Part shown: positions 1 through 7,946 of the stretch, piece by piece
How the letters are laid out: the number at the start of each line of letters is the position of its first letter
Position numbering within the stretch: position 1 is the first letter of the stretch
Assembly: GCF_015767265.1 (NCBI RefSeq)
Contig: NZ_JADPIB010000003.1
Span: 124,001 to 188,000, forward strand
Source: Aureivirga marina
Lineage (GTDB): Bacteria > Bacteroidota > Bacteroidia > Flavobacteriales > Flavobacteriaceae
Reading direction: 5' to 3'
Length of the DNA: 64,000 bases
The notes under the pieces: generated by a model
The model's input: the letters and a program-made list of their open reading frames with translations, nothing else
What the model was told of the DNA's origin: nothing
The model's database searches: none
Program-made: the position numbers and the translations under genes

Positions 1-830
1 TCGATGAGGTTTCTTTTGCTACAAGCAAATTAGTAACCAAAAAATATAGTACTTCTTTTTCTCTGGCTGTTCGTATGTTATCCCCAAAAATACGTTCTGC
101 GATTTATAATATTTATGGTTTTGTCCGTTTTGCAGATGAAATTGTAGATAGTTTCCATGATTATGATAAGGAATTTCTCTTAGATAAATTTGAACGAGAT
201 TATCATTTGGCGAAAGAACACAAAATAAGTTTAAATCCAATTTTAAATTCGTTTCAAGAAACAGTTGAAAAATATAATATTGAGGAAGAAATGGTTACTG
301 CTTTTATGAAAAGTATGAGAGCGGATTTACAAGAAGTAAATTTTACGACAGAAGAAGATTATGAATCCTATATTTATGGATCAGCAGATGTTGTAGGGTT
401 AATGTGTTTAAAAGTTTTTGTAAATGGAAATCAAGAAAAATATGAAGAATTAAAAGAGCCAGCAATGCGACTTGGTTCTGCTTTTCAAAAAGTAAATTTT
501 CTTAGAGATTTAAAACAAGACGCAGAAATTTTAAACCGTTCATATTTTCCAAATGTGAATTTAAAAGCATTGGATGCAAAAGTGAAACAAGAAATTATTG
601 AAGATATTGAAGCCGATTTTGATTATGCTTATCACGAAGGAATTGTAAAACTTCCGATAGAAGCGAAGTTTGGAGTTTATATGGCGTATCGTTATTATAG
701 AAAATTATTGAAGAAAATTAAAAATACACCTTCGTCAAAAATTATTGAAACTCGAATTCGAATTTCAAATCCGACAAAGATTAATTTACTCGCAAGATCT
801 TATATTAAATATAAATTAAACTTAATCTGA
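1..830 (+). CDS. crtB: Phytoene synthase, 5' end outside window
   Basis: Squalene/phytoene synthase family; joins two geranylgeranyl diphosphates into phytoene, the first committed step to C40 carotenoids. The reading frame is open from base 3, upstream of the first ATG at 75, so the start lies before the window. Counting from that ATG, the two Mg-diphosphate binding motifs are DEIVD (residues 21-25) and DLKQD (145-149). The stop TGA shares its A with the ATG of crtZ, so the genes are translationally coupled. A desaturase gene (crtI) is the expected upstream neighbour but cannot be seen here. Confidence 0.95.
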   Translation, partial: DEVSFATSKLVTKKYSTSFSLAVRMLSPKIRSAIYNIYGFVRFADEIVDSFHDYDKEFLLDKFERDYHLAKEHKISLNPILNSFQETVEKYNIEEEMVTAFMKSMRADLQEVNFTTEEDYESYIYGSADVVGLMCLKVFVNGNQEKYEELKEPAMRLGSAFQKVNFLRDLKQDAEILNRSYFPNVNLKALDAKVKQEIIEDIEADFDYAYHEGIVKLPIEAKFGVYMAYRYYRKLLKKIKNTPSSKIIETRIRISNPTKINLLARSYIKYKLNLI

Positions 831-1273
831 TGGTATTATTTATCGTAATTACAGTAGTAACATTTGGAATCATGGAAGGAATTACTTGGTGTACACACAA
901 ATTTGTGATGCACGGATTTTTATGGTATTTGCATGAAGATCATCATCAGCCAGGATATCCACATGTTTTCGAAAAAAATGATGCGTTTTTTATCATTTTT
1001 GCAGTTCCAAGTATTTTGTTGTTTTATTTCGGTTTAGAACCTGTTTTAAATTATAAATTTTTCATTGGATTAGGAATTTTGTTATATGGAATTGCTTATT
1101 TTCTAATTCATGATGTGTTAATTCACCAGCGTTTCAAATGGTTTAAACGAACAAAAAATAGATATTTAAGAGGATTGCGAAAAGCGCATAAGATTCATCA
1201 TAAACATTTAGGAAAAATTGATGGAGAATGTTTTGGAATGTTATATGTTCCTTTTAAATATTTTAAAAAATGA
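830..1273 (+). CDS. crtZ: Beta-carotene 3-hydroxylase (fatty acid hydroxylase superfamily)
   Basis: Membrane di-iron hydroxylase that converts beta-carotene to zeaxanthin through beta-cryptoxanthin. The 147-aa protein carries the histidine clusters of the family: H23/H28, H35/H38/H39 (HEDHH), H94/H99 and H120/H123/H124 (HKIHH). Hydrophobic segments lie at about 1-20, 52-68 and 78-98. It overlaps crtB by one base and the lycopene cyclase by four bases (ATGA), so it is the middle gene of a tightly packed operon. No ketolase gene (crtW) is visible, which suggests a yellow zeaxanthin end product. Confidence 0.93.
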   Translation: MVLFIVITVVTFGIMEGITWCTHKFVMHGFLWYLHEDHHQPGYPHVFEKNDAFFIIFAVPSILLFYFGLEPVLNYKFFIGLGILLYGIAYFLIHDVLIHQRFKWFKRTKNRYLRGLRKAHKIHHKHLGKIDGECFGMLYVPFKYFKK

Positions 1274-1953
1274 CACATTGGTTGTATTTGGCTTTAAATC
1301 TTGGTTCGATTAGTATTCCTCTGATTTATTCCTTTGAAAAGAAAATGTATTTTATCAAATATTGGAAGAAAATTCTTCTTTCGTCGACAATTGTTGCGAT
1401 TTTATTTTTGATTTGGGATGCAATCTTTACAGCAAAAGGAATTTGGGGTTTTAATCCTGATTATTATTTAGGTTTTAAAATTCTAAAAATGCCAATTGAA
1501 GAATGGTTGTTCTTTTTATGTATTCCATATGCAAGTATTTTTATTCATTATGCATTAAAACATTTCAAACCAAAACTTATATTATCGATATTCTGGGTAA
1601 AATTTATTTCTGTTATTCTCAGCTTTTTAAGTGTCTATTTAATTGTTTCTAAGTTTCAAAAAGCTTATACATTAATTGACTTTTCAGTTTTTTTAATTAC
1701 AATTTTACTCGGTTTGTTGTTCGGAATCAAAATTTTACAGAGATTCTTTATCGCATTTCTACTTATTTTGATTCCGTTTTTTATTGTAAATGGAATTTTG
1801 ACAGGAAGTTTTATAGAAGCTCCTGTTGTTTGGTATAATAATGAAGAAAATCTTGGAATTCGACTTTTTACGATTCCAGTGGAAGATATTGCATATGCAT
1901 TTAGCATGTTGTTTTTAAATATTTTAATTTTTGAAAAACTTAAAACCAGATAA
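1270..1953 (+). CDS. crtY: Lycopene cyclase, fused CrtYc/CrtYd-type membrane protein
   Basis: A 227-aa polytopic membrane protein with two copies of the lycopene cyclase domain known from actinobacterial CrtYc/CrtYd and the N-terminal part of fungal CarRA. The first copy has the diagnostic PxYxxGFK...MPIEEWLFF block (residues 63-82); the second has PVEDIAYAF (203-211). It would form the beta rings of beta-carotene. The protein is unrelated to FAD-dependent CrtY/CrtL. ATG overlaps the crtZ stop by four bases. Family assignment is firm from the paired P-x-E-(E/D) motifs; actual product (beta rather than epsilon rings) is inferred from the adjacent crtZ. Confidence 0.9.
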   Translation: MTHWLYLALNLGSISIPLIYSFEKKMYFIKYWKKILLSSTIVAILFLIWDAIFTAKGIWGFNPDYYLGFKILKMPIEEWLFFLCIPYASIFIHYALKHFKPKLILSIFWVKFISVILSFLSVYLIVSKFQKAYTLIDFSVFLITILLGLLFGIKILQRFFIAFLLILIPFFIVNGILTGSFIEAPVVWYNNEENLGIRLFTIPVEDIAYAFSMLFLNILIFEKLKTR

Positions 1954-1954
1954 T

Positions 1955-2566
1955 ATGTATTTCTCAAGAAAAGATATCGATTCGTTAGGACATTTATACA
2001 AAATTAATTTAATCAATAGTGTTTCAGGTTTTAAATCGGCAAATTTGATAGGAACAAAATCAAAAGATGGAATTCCAAATGTTGCTGTTTTTAGTTCTGT
2101 AACACATTATGGATCAAATCCACCAATTTTAGGATTTGTTCTTCGTCCGACTTCTGTTCCAAGAAATACGTATGAAAACATAAAAGAAACTGGATTTTAT
2201 ACTATAAATCATATTTTTCAATCAATTGTTTTAGATGCACATCATACTTCTGCAAAATATTCAAAAGAAATTTCTGAATTTGAAAAAACGAATCTTGAAG
2301 AAGAATATTTAGGTAATTTTTATGCGCCTTTTGTAAAAGATTCTCCTGTAAAAATTGGAATGAAATATTTGGAGGAATATTATATTAAAGCAAACGATAC
2401 TATTTTAGTTTTAGGTGAAATCACGGATTTATATATTGAAGATAACATGATTCAAAAAGATGGTGTTGTCGATTTAATTCAAGGAAAAATTCCAGCAATA
2501 AATGGATTGGATACATATGTTTTTCCAGAGAAAAAATTACAATTAGCTTATCAAAGACCAAAATAA
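1955..2566 (+). CDS. Flavin reductase-like FMN-binding split-barrel protein
   Basis: Protein of 203 aa that resembles the flavin reductase-like (DIM6/NTAB) family: an N-terminal beta-barrel with 'NLIGTKSKDGIPNVAVFSSV' at about residues 30-49 and the FVLRPTSVPRNTYENIKETG stretch at about 65-84, typical of FMN phosphate and ring contacts. I chose ATG 1955, one base after the cyclase stop; an in-frame TTG at 1931 would run into crtY and is less likely. Location directly behind the carotenoid genes suggests co-transcription, but a role in carotenoid chemistry is only a guess; such proteins often act as stand-alone flavoproteins. Confidence 0.85.
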   Translation: MYFSRKDIDSLGHLYKINLINSVSGFKSANLIGTKSKDGIPNVAVFSSVTHYGSNPPILGFVLRPTSVPRNTYENIKETGFYTINHIFQSIVLDAHHTSAKYSKEISEFEKTNLEEEYLGNFYAPFVKDSPVKIGMKYLEEYYIKANDTILVLGEITDLYIEDNMIQKDGVVDLIQGKIPAINGLDTYVFPEKKLQLAYQRPK

Positions 2567-2608
2567 AAAACACTCAAGGACTTTCACTTTGCAATCTTTG
2601 ATATTTAT

Positions 2609-2642
2609 AAGTTATTCGATGTTATGTCGAATAACTTTTTTT
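2609..2642 (+). terminator. Rho-independent terminator of the carotenoid operon
   Basis: Eleven-base inverted repeat AAGTTATTCGA / TCGAATAACTT (2609-2619 and 2627-2637) followed by a run of T. It closes the crtB-crtZ-crtY-flavin reductase unit. Confidence 0.8.
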
Positions 2643-2752
2643 GTTGTTTTACTTTTCAATTAATATTTGTAACTTAAATGTTATAAAATTATTTTAATTA
2701 AAATATTCTCTTATCTCTCTACCAAACCAAAAATGATTTAAAATTAATAGAT

Positions 2753-3166
2753 ATGAGAAAATTTTCAGTATTATTTTTTACGTTTTTTTTGCTTTTAGCT
2801 TGTAGTAATGATGATGATTCGACAATTGCTTCTTTGGATTTAATTCCAGAAACACCAATTACGAAAACATGGACAGTTGTTACACAAATTGATGATGGAG
2901 AATTGATTGCTTTAGATGATTGTAATTGGCAATATTCAATGGAAATTAAGGAAGATAAATCGTGCATTGTAAACCGTTATTTAAAAAATGAAAGTGGAGA
3001 ATGTATTAATTATACAGCAATTTTAAAATGGGGGAAAAATGAAGATGGACAATATCATTTTGAAAGTGAAGATGGTTATTTTCATGCAGATGGAGTTTTG
3101 GTAAATGACGCACTTTATATTATCTTTTATTATGATGGAAGATTAAGAAGATATAAAATGAAATAA
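2753..3166 (+). CDS. Small lipoprotein, lipocalin-like size
   Basis: Hypothetical 137-aa lipoprotein. The N-terminus is a lipoprotein signal with lipobox LLAC and C17, then SNDDD, an acidic patch common after the cysteine in Bacteroidota surface lipoproteins. The mature part has the spacing of a small lipocalin-like/DUF fold: a W at 'KTWTVVTQID', a central CxW ('DCNWQYSM') and a second Cys in 'GECINYTAI', which could form a disulfide. It stands alone between two terminators. No function can be assigned. Confidence 0.75.
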   Translation: MRKFSVLFFTFFLLLACSNDDDSTIASLDLIPETPITKTWTVVTQIDDGELIALDDCNWQYSMEIKEDKSCIVNRYLKNESGECINYTAILKWGKNEDGQYHFESEDGYFHADGVLVNDALYIIFYYDGRLRRYKMK

Positions 3167-3190
3167 TAAATAAAAGTACAGTTTTAATTT

Positions 3191-3230
3191 AAACAGATTT
3201 GGAGGTGAAAACTTTAAATCTGTTTTTTTT
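3191..3230 (+). terminator. Terminator after small lipoprotein
   Basis: Inverted repeat AAACAGATTT / AAATCTGTTT (3191-3200, 3216-3225) running into eight T. Confidence 0.8.
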
Positions 3231-3468
3231 GATACTATTTTGACCAAATTTTTGAAAAATCACTCTTTTTTGGTTAAAAAAGTTTAACGGTAATTAGGTA
3301 TTTTCCTAGTGGTTTTTTAGGTTTTTCTAAAACTAAGTATGGTTTAATTGGTTTGTAATGATACATTTGCCTTATCAGAAAAGTTAAGAAATAGATTTTT
3401 GGAGAAATAAATTTTGGAAAAAAAGCTTTTCTGTTTGCGAAAAATATTACTACTAAAAAAACTAAAAA
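3231..3468 (+). promoter_or_regulatory. Upstream region of T9SS cargo gene with -7 box
   Basis: About 240 bases with no open frame of note. A TACATTTG matching the Bacteroidota -7 element TAnnTTTG lies at 3362-3369; no clean TTG was found at the usual spacing. The implied 5' leader is about 90 bases. Confidence 0.4.
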
Positions 3469-4893
3469 ATGAAAAGAAAATTTTTACTATTACTAACGAT
3501 TTTATGTGCAAATTTTTTATCAGCTCAAAATATTACTTTTTTAGATTATAATCTAAAACAAGGCTTATTAAATACAGATTGTATTGATTCAAATAATGAT
3601 AGTATTTTAGATTCAGATGCTGATTTAAATAACGATGGCGAAATTTCAATTCAAGAGGCAAGTTCAATTACTTATTTATCTTTAAAAAACTTAGGAATTA
3701 CTTCTTTTAATGAAATTCATTTTTTTTCAAGTGTAAAATATTTAAATCTTTCTGGAAATTTTCTAACAGCGATAAATGTTTCGAATAATCAGACTTTAGA
3801 GTCATTAAATATTTCAGATAATAATTTATCTAACTTAGATGTAACTCAAAATCAAAATTTAGTTGGATTAATATTAAAAAATAATAATTTACAATCTATA
3901 AATACTACACAAAATCCAAATTTAATTTCATTGAATTTAAATGGAAATAATTTTCAAGATATTGATGTTGCTTCAAATGATGAATTACTTTGGTTACACT
4001 TAAAAAATAATCAGTTTAAAAATATTGATTTAGAAAGAAATTCAGATTTAATTATGGTTGATTTAAGCAGTAATCCTTTAGATTATATCTATATCAACAA
4101 TGAAAATCCTTTACAATTTTTAAATGTGCAAAATACAAATCTTTCTTACGTTTGTACAAATGAAGAGTATATTTCACACTATGAAAATATGATATTGGAT
4201 TTATATCCAAATTGCCAAGTGAATTCATTTTGTGACTTTAAAAATATCCGAGATATTTATGCATTAAATGGTAATATTTATTTTGATGCAGATAATGATG
4301 GATGTGAAGAAAATGAGTTTATGCAACAAGATATTAATTTCCAAATTTTTGCTCAAAATGGAGAAACTTCATTAATTTCTTCTGACAAAACAAATTATGA
4401 AATTTTATTTCCAACAGAAGGAACTTATTTAGTTCGTCCAGTTTTTTCAAACATGGAACAATACCATATTACACCACAAGTTTTACAAGTTCATTTTTCA
4501 TTTGATAATGGAATTATTTTTCTAGATCAAGACTTTTGTATTTCTCCATTAACTAATACCAATGGAATGAATGGAGTAAACCAAGAACACTACTTAGACA
4601 TTGAAACTCCTTTTAAGGAAGAATTAAAGAAATTTTTAGAAAAAGAAGAGAAAATTGCAAAAAATATTAGTATTTTTCCTAATCCTATTGAAGATGTAAT
4701 GTTTATTTCAGGTCAAGAATTAATAAACGAAATCGAAATAATAGATATTTATGGAAAAAGAGTCTTTAGAAAAGAATATACTTTAAGAAAAAAGGAATTA
4801 CAATTAAATTTAGGAAATATAAAATCTGGAATTTATTCTTTGAAAATATCTTCAGATAAAAGACAAACTGTAAAGAAAATAGTTGTCCAATGA
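3469..4893 (+). CDS. Secreted leucine-rich repeat protein with T9SS C-terminal sorting domain
   Basis: Predicted surface or secreted protein of 474 aa. Residues 1-19 are a Sec signal ending LSAQ. Residues about 33-58 hold a dockerin/EF-hand-like pair (DSNNDSILDSDADLNNDGEI). Residues about 66-225 are short leucine-rich repeats with regular LxLxxNxLxxI spacing. Another Asp-rich calcium-type motif (FDADNDGCEEN) follows at about 268. Residues about 397-474 form a type A T9SS C-terminal domain: ISIFPNPIED at its start and GIYSLKISSDK...KKIVV at its end. It would therefore be exported by the T9SS that PorX (29.7-31.3 kb) regulates. Ligand or adhesion role is unknown. Confidence 0.88.
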   Translation: MKRKFLLLLTILCANFLSAQNITFLDYNLKQGLLNTDCIDSNNDSILDSDADLNNDGEISIQEASSITYLSLKNLGITSFNEIHFFSSVKYLNLSGNFLTAINVSNNQTLESLNISDNNLSNLDVTQNQNLVGLILKNNNLQSINTTQNPNLISLNLNGNNFQDIDVASNDELLWLHLKNNQFKNIDLERNSDLIMVDLSSNPLDYIYINNENPLQFLNVQNTNLSYVCTNEEYISHYENMILDLYPNCQVNSFCDFKNIRDIYALNGNIYFDADNDGCEENEFMQQDINFQIFAQNGETSLISSDKTNYEILFPTEGTYLVRPVFSNMEQYHITPQVLQVHFSFDNGIIFLDQDFCISPLTNTNGMNGVNQEHYLDIETPFKEELKKFLEKEEKIAKNISIFPNPIEDVMFISGQELINEIEIIDIYGKRVFRKEYTLRKKELQLNLGNIKSGIYSLKISSDKRQTVKKIVVQ

Positions 4894-4910
4894 TGGAGAA
4901 AGTAGTGGTT

Positions 4911-4942
4911 AAAAATCCGTTTAGAAATAAACGGATTTTTTT
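4911..4942. terminator. Bidirectional terminator between convergent genes
   Basis: AAAATCCGTTT / AAACGGATTTT stem with T runs on both strands. It serves the T9SS cargo gene and the convergent substrate-binding protein gene, whose last codons touch the structure. Confidence 0.85.
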
Positions 4943-6560
4943 ATTGTTTTTTTACATTTTTAAGAATTAATAAATTAATAGGATTAATTCCTAAACCTTG
5001 TACATTTTTCTGGGTAAAACGAATCACTTCATCATAATATAAAGGAATAATTGGTGCATCTTGCATTGCTAAACTATCCATTTCACGATATAATTTATAA
5101 CGAATTTCATTGTCTACAGTAGAAATTGCTTTTCTATATAATTCATCGAATTTTTCATTTTTATAATGTGTATAATTTGGTCCATTTGGAGCAAAATTTT
5201 CACCATAAAAAAGAGAAAGATAATTTTCCGCATCTGGATAATCTGCAACCCAACTCGCTCTGAAAATTTCTAATTTTCCATTTGCTTTTCCTTGTCTCAA
5301 AGCTGAAGGTGGAATTACATCCACAGCAACGTCAATTCCAATTTTTTGAATTTCTCTTTGAATAAATTCACATAAATCTAAATATTGACTATTGGTTGAA
5401 ATTGTAATTTTAGGTTGACTAATTCCTGTCAGTTTTTTAAACTCTTTTACATATTCTAAAGCTTTTTCTTTATCATAATACACATAATTTTTATTTTGAT
5501 AAGAAGGTAAACCTTTTGGAATAATACCATTGGTAGCAGGAGTTCCAATATTATTTCTTAAATACTTTAGCATTCTTTTTCTATCAAAACCAAAATTTAA
5601 AGCTTTACGAATTAATAGAGAATGTGTTGGTTTTACATTTGGAACATCTAAATAAATCCCTAAATATTCTGTGTTTAAATAAGGACTTTTTTGCATGTTT
5701 ATTTTCTTTGTATAATGATTTTGTAAAGTTCCTGTTTCCGTTAAAAGTTCATCTTTATAAGAAGGAGCAATTCCAGAAAGAAAATCAATATTTTCTTGAA
5801 CAAATTGTAAAAATTCACTTTGTTTATCTGGTAAAAAAGTGATTGCTACAGCTTCTAGATGAGGTAGTTTTTCTCCGTTTTGATTTGTTTCATGATAATT
5901 TTCATTTTTTCTAAAAACCAATTTGGTGTTTTCTACCCAAAGTTTAAAATAAAAAGGACCAGTTCCAACAGGATGATCTCTAAAAGAATGTTCTTTATTG
6001 TCCACAATTTCTTTTGGAACAACTGAACAATATTTCATAGATAATAAACCAAGAAAAGGAGGGAAAGGTTGTTTTAATTTAATAATAAAAATCGAATCAT
6101 TCTCCGCTTGATAATGAGAAACATTTTGCATTACCCATCTTCCTGGAGAAGCAACTTTTTCAGAAGTTAAACGATTAAAACTATAGATAAAATCAGAAGC
6201 TTTTACAGTTCTTGTACTATCTTTTCCAAATAAATGATTTTTATGAAAGAAAACATCATTTCGTAAAATAAATTTATATTCCAATCCATTTTCAGAAATT
6301 TTCCATGATTTAGCAATATCAGGTTGAATATGTAATTTTTCATCGAGTTGCACTAAACCATTGAAAAGTTGATTTGTTGCCCAGATATTAGCATTATTTT
6401 TTGCAAAAGCTGGGTCTAATGAAGAAATATTTGAATGTTCATTATATCTAAAAACAGAATTAATTTTTTCTTGTTGTTTTTTTGAATCACAAGAAAAAAG
6501 AATAATTGTAATTAAGAAAAGAATAATAATTTTAGCGTTCCCAATCATAAGATTTTTCAA
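4941..6560 (-). CDS. ABC transporter substrate-binding lipoprotein, peptide/nickel type
   Basis: SBP_bac_5 (OppA/DppA) family, 539 aa. Lipobox LFSC with C24 follows a hydrophobic stretch. Family landmarks include the early NEHSNISSLDPAFAKN block, 'ASDFIYSFNRL', 'HPVGTGPFYFKLW' and the C-terminal 'YGENFAPNGPNYTHYKNEKFDELYRKA'. It would bind oligopeptides or similar solutes at the periplasmic face. No permease or ATPase gene is adjacent, which is unusual for the family; in flavobacteria such orphan binding proteins are seen. The start overlaps the upstream ABM gene by 29 bases (17 if M5 is used), so the two are likely coupled. Confidence 0.9.
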   Translation of the reverse strand: MKNLMIGNAKIIILFLITIILFSCDSKKQQEKINSVFRYNEHSNISSLDPAFAKNNANIWATNQLFNGLVQLDEKLHIQPDIAKSWKISENGLEYKFILRNDVFFHKNHLFGKDSTRTVKASDFIYSFNRLTSEKVASPGRWVMQNVSHYQAENDSIFIIKLKQPFPPFLGLLSMKYCSVVPKEIVDNKEHSFRDHPVGTGPFYFKLWVENTKLVFRKNENYHETNQNGEKLPHLEAVAITFLPDKQSEFLQFVQENIDFLSGIAPSYKDELLTETGTLQNHYTKKINMQKSPYLNTEYLGIYLDVPNVKPTHSLLIRKALNFGFDRKRMLKYLRNNIGTPATNGIIPKGLPSYQNKNYVYYDKEKALEYVKEFKKLTGISQPKITISTNSQYLDLCEFIQREIQKIGIDVAVDVIPPSALRQGKANGKLEIFRASWVADYPDAENYLSLFYGENFAPNGPNYTHYKNEKFDELYRKAISTVDNEIRYKLYREMDSLAMQDAPIIPLYYDEVIRFTQKNVQGLGINPINLLILKNVKKQ

Positions 6561-6852
6561 TTTTACATACTTTTATACTGTAAAATTCATACCATTTTTT
6601 TTGACCATTTTTAATTGCTTTTTGATGAATTTCATTTTCTCTCCAAGCTTTAATATCTTCCAAAGTTTCCCAATATGAAATTGTAATTCGAAGTGAGTCT
6701 TTACCAAAATCCATTCCTAAGAAACCTTTTTGATGTTGAATTAAATTTTCAATTTCATTTGCCATTTTTTGATAACCTTCTTCATCAAAATTTGTTCTTT
6801 TAGAAGTGAAAATTACTGCATAGCAATCTGTATAATCTTTATTTTGAGTCAT
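6532..6852 (-). CDS. ABM-fold monooxygenase-like protein
   Basis: Small 106-aa protein of the antibiotic biosynthesis monooxygenase (dimeric alpha-beta barrel) superfamily. Visible signs are AVIFTSKR at the first strand, 'GFLGMDFG' at the second, 'ITISYWETLEDIKAWRENEIH' in the helix region and 'WYEFYSIKVCKIE' at the last strand, which match the common YqjZ-like pattern. Members degrade haem or oxidise quinones, or have no known enzyme activity; substrate cannot be read here. It is the first gene of a two-gene unit with the substrate-binding protein, overlapping by 29 bases. Confidence 0.82.
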   Translation of the reverse strand: MTQNKDYTDCYAVIFTSKRTNFDEEGYQKMANEIENLIQHQKGFLGMDFGKDSLRITISYWETLEDIKAWRENEIHQKAIKNGQKKWYEFYSIKVCKIEKSYDWER

Positions 6853-6906
6853 AAGAGAAGAAAAAAACTCAAAACCACAAAAGAATGTAGTTTTGAGAAT
6901 TATGTT

Positions 6907-7854
6907 TTATAAGTTACGTTCAATACTTCCAAAAGTGTAATTTGTATCAAAAGGCCACGCATCTGGATTACCATTAAAAGTTAATTCTGTGATAATTAAA
7001 TTATGTGTTAAAGTACTTCCATTTACAGTTGTTTCAATTGTAATTTTTCCAGCAGTTCCATTCCAATTTTTTACGATTTCTGGACTTGTTGGAGGAATTC
7101 CAGCACAAAAATATTCTTCAGAATCTACAGCAGTTGCAAAAAGTCTGTAGTTTACATCAATATCATTATTGTTTTGAATATCAATTTCTACATTTCCAGC
7201 AGTTGTTGGTAAAATAGAAGGATTAATCGTGATTGCCATTGCTTCATTTTCAACAGCATTTACACGATGAACAGTATATTGATTACAAACACTTATAACA
7301 TCTGTGAAATTAAATAAAGAAGGAATATAATCACTAGAATATGAAGTTGAAAATTGTCCGTAGAAATAATTTTCAAATTGTAATGTTTCTCCATTACTTT
7401 CTAAAGTATAATTACTAATAGAAATATTATGATTAAAAGCGATTGTATCAGTTGGGTCGTCTTCAGAAACAACAGCGGTATTTACAACATTTACAATACC
7501 ATCAACACCAATCCAATTTCTGTCAGTTCCTGGGCTAATTGGCGGAACATTTGAACAAAAATAATCATTACTAACAGCACTATTAAAAAGTCTATAATTT
7601 GAAGTAATTGTCCCAGATTCTGAAATTTGAACAGGAGTTACATCAGCAACACTACTTCTTATCTGATTATCTGTAAGTGTTAAAATTAAAGACTCAAATT
7701 TGCTTGTGTTTTCTTTATGGAGAACAAATAAATTATCACCATCATTACAATAATTTATCGTTTCTGTAAAATCAAAGCTTGGTTCATCAAAATCACCGTC
7801 ATCACAAGATATAGCCAAAAAACCAAGTCCAAATAGTAAAAGATATTTTCTCAT
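6907..7854 (-). CDS. Lipoprotein with two-fold internal duplication
   Basis: Unrecognised 315-aa lipoprotein. I start it at the ATG at 7854 because the next residues form a clean lipoprotein signal (lipobox AISC, C17); an ATG at 7887 would add 11 polar residues. The mature part holds two copies of one domain of about 140-150 residues: NYRLF..AV..DYFC..PPISP at 86-108 recurs as NYRLF..AV..EYFC..PPTSP at 235-258. Each copy also carries an early Cys (C36, C190) and the later one (C100, C250), so each may hold one disulfide. It is divergent from the cysteine desulfurase gene. Function unknown. Confidence 0.8.
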   Translation of the reverse strand: MRKYLLLFGLGFLAISCDDGDFDEPSFDFTETINYCNDGDNLFVLHKENTSKFESLILTLTDNQIRSSVADVTPVQISESGTITSNYRLFNSAVSNDYFCSNVPPISPGTDRNWIGVDGIVNVVNTAVVSEDDPTDTIAFNHNISISNYTLESNGETLQFENYFYGQFSTSYSSDYIPSLFNFTDVISVCNQYTVHRVNAVENEAMAITINPSILPTTAGNVEIDIQNNNDIDVNYRLFATAVDSEEYFCAGIPPTSPEIVKNWNGTAGKITIETTVNGSTLTHNLIITELTFNGNPDAWPFDTNYTFGSIERNL

Positions 7855-7915
7855 ATTTTTTTCTTTATTCAAAACAAATGTACACACTTTAAATGAAGTT
7901 GTCTAGGGTTTTTTC

Positions 7916-7923
7916 TATTTTTG
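7916..7923 (+). promoter_or_regulatory. Candidate -7 promoter box of cysteine desulfurase
   Basis: TATTTTTG matches the Bacteroidota TAnnTTTG element and lies 24 bases before the ATG at 7947. No TTG at 17-23 spacing, so the -33 element is weak. Confidence 0.5.
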
Positions 7924-7946
7924 CACAGAAATTAATAAAATAAAAA

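Noticed and set aside
1931-1954. Longer TTG start for the flavin reductase-like gene
   Set aside because: Would overlap the cyclase gene by 23 bases; ATG at 1955 is the standard start for the fold.
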